Part shown: one piece after another, positions 23,945 to 24,016 of the stretch
How the letters are laid out: each line of letters opens with the position of its first letter
Numbering within the stretch: position 1 is the first letter of the stretch
Translations under genes and position numbers: made by a program
Assembly (NCBI GenBank): GCA_047975295.1
Contig: JBKEDH010000102.1
Coordinates: 1-24,016, forward strand
Direction of reading: 5' to 3'
DNA: 24,016 bases
Source: JBKEDH01 sp047975295
GTDB taxonomy: Bacteria > Bacteroidota > Bacteroidia > Flavobacteriales > Flavobacteriaceae
The notes under the pieces: model-generated
Told to the model about the DNA's origin: nothing
Databases searched by the model: none
Seen by the model: the letters and a program-made list of their open reading frames with translations, nothing else

Positions 23945-24016
23945 CAGTATTTAAAAGTTAAAAAAAATGTATCTTTAATAGGGAGGTGCATCGATATTTT
24001 AATGCTGGAGGAATGT
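23945..24016 (+). pseudogene. In-frame continuation of the M61 gene behind the TAG
   Basis: Reading on in the frame of the upstream ORF gives QYLKVKKNV followed by SLIGRCIDILMLEEC, without a stop up to the window edge. The second part resembles the helix that follows the zinc site in M61 peptidases, so the gene body appears to continue past the stop. Confidence 0.6.

Overview
The window looks like a chromosome segment of a marine-type Flavobacteriaceae (Bacteroidota). The evidence is the low G+C content, a type IX secretion gene (porQ) directly in front of cmk and rpsA, a BatA-type von Willebrand gene at the head of an operon with a dihydroorotase-like gene, a Bacteroidota-sized Lon, and several promoters of the Bacteroidota form TAnnTTTG. 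No rRNA, tRNA, CRISPR array or phage gene is visible.

Bases 1 to about 4996 form an accessory stretch. It holds the tail of a Crp/Fnr-type regulator, a CPBP membrane protease, and two solitary exported proteins of unknown function, all on the + strand and very A+T rich. Three related noncoding elements of about 130-210 bp (A 1101-1293, B 3386-3592, C 4865-4996) lie between these genes. A and B share an almost identical right arm but carry different central palindromes that still self-pair. Element C abuts the stop codon of the first housekeeping gene, ggt. The layout suggests single-gene units separated by structured DNA, and it is the most unusual part of the window.

Bases 4997-10498 hold envelope and housekeeping genes: ggt and an ACP phosphodiesterase-like gene on the - strand, glmM on the + strand, an LpxL-like acyltransferase on the - strand meeting glmM at a shared terminator, and a divergent rhomboid protease. 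A 161-bp MITE-like element sits exactly behind the rhomboid stop codon, only 9 bp upstream of a near-perfect sigma-54 promoter for lon. Then follow lon, porQ-cmk and rpsA (six S1 domains), the last closed by a strong terminator.

Bases 17307-21487 are one tight - strand operon in the order BatA-like protein, dihydroorotase-like protein lacking the metal-binding HxH, a small Tic20/DUF4870-like membrane protein, and a serine esterase. Next come a family 2 glycosyltransferase with an added nucleotide-fold tail (- strand) and an M61-type lipoprotein metallopeptidase (+ strand). The M61 reading frame is cut by an in-frame TAG, after which family-like sequence continues in the same frame to the window edge.

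Functionally the core genes serve envelope building (glmM, LpxL-like, GT2), proteostasis (lon, rhomboid, M61), type IX secretion (porQ), nucleotide supply (cmk) and translation (rpsA).
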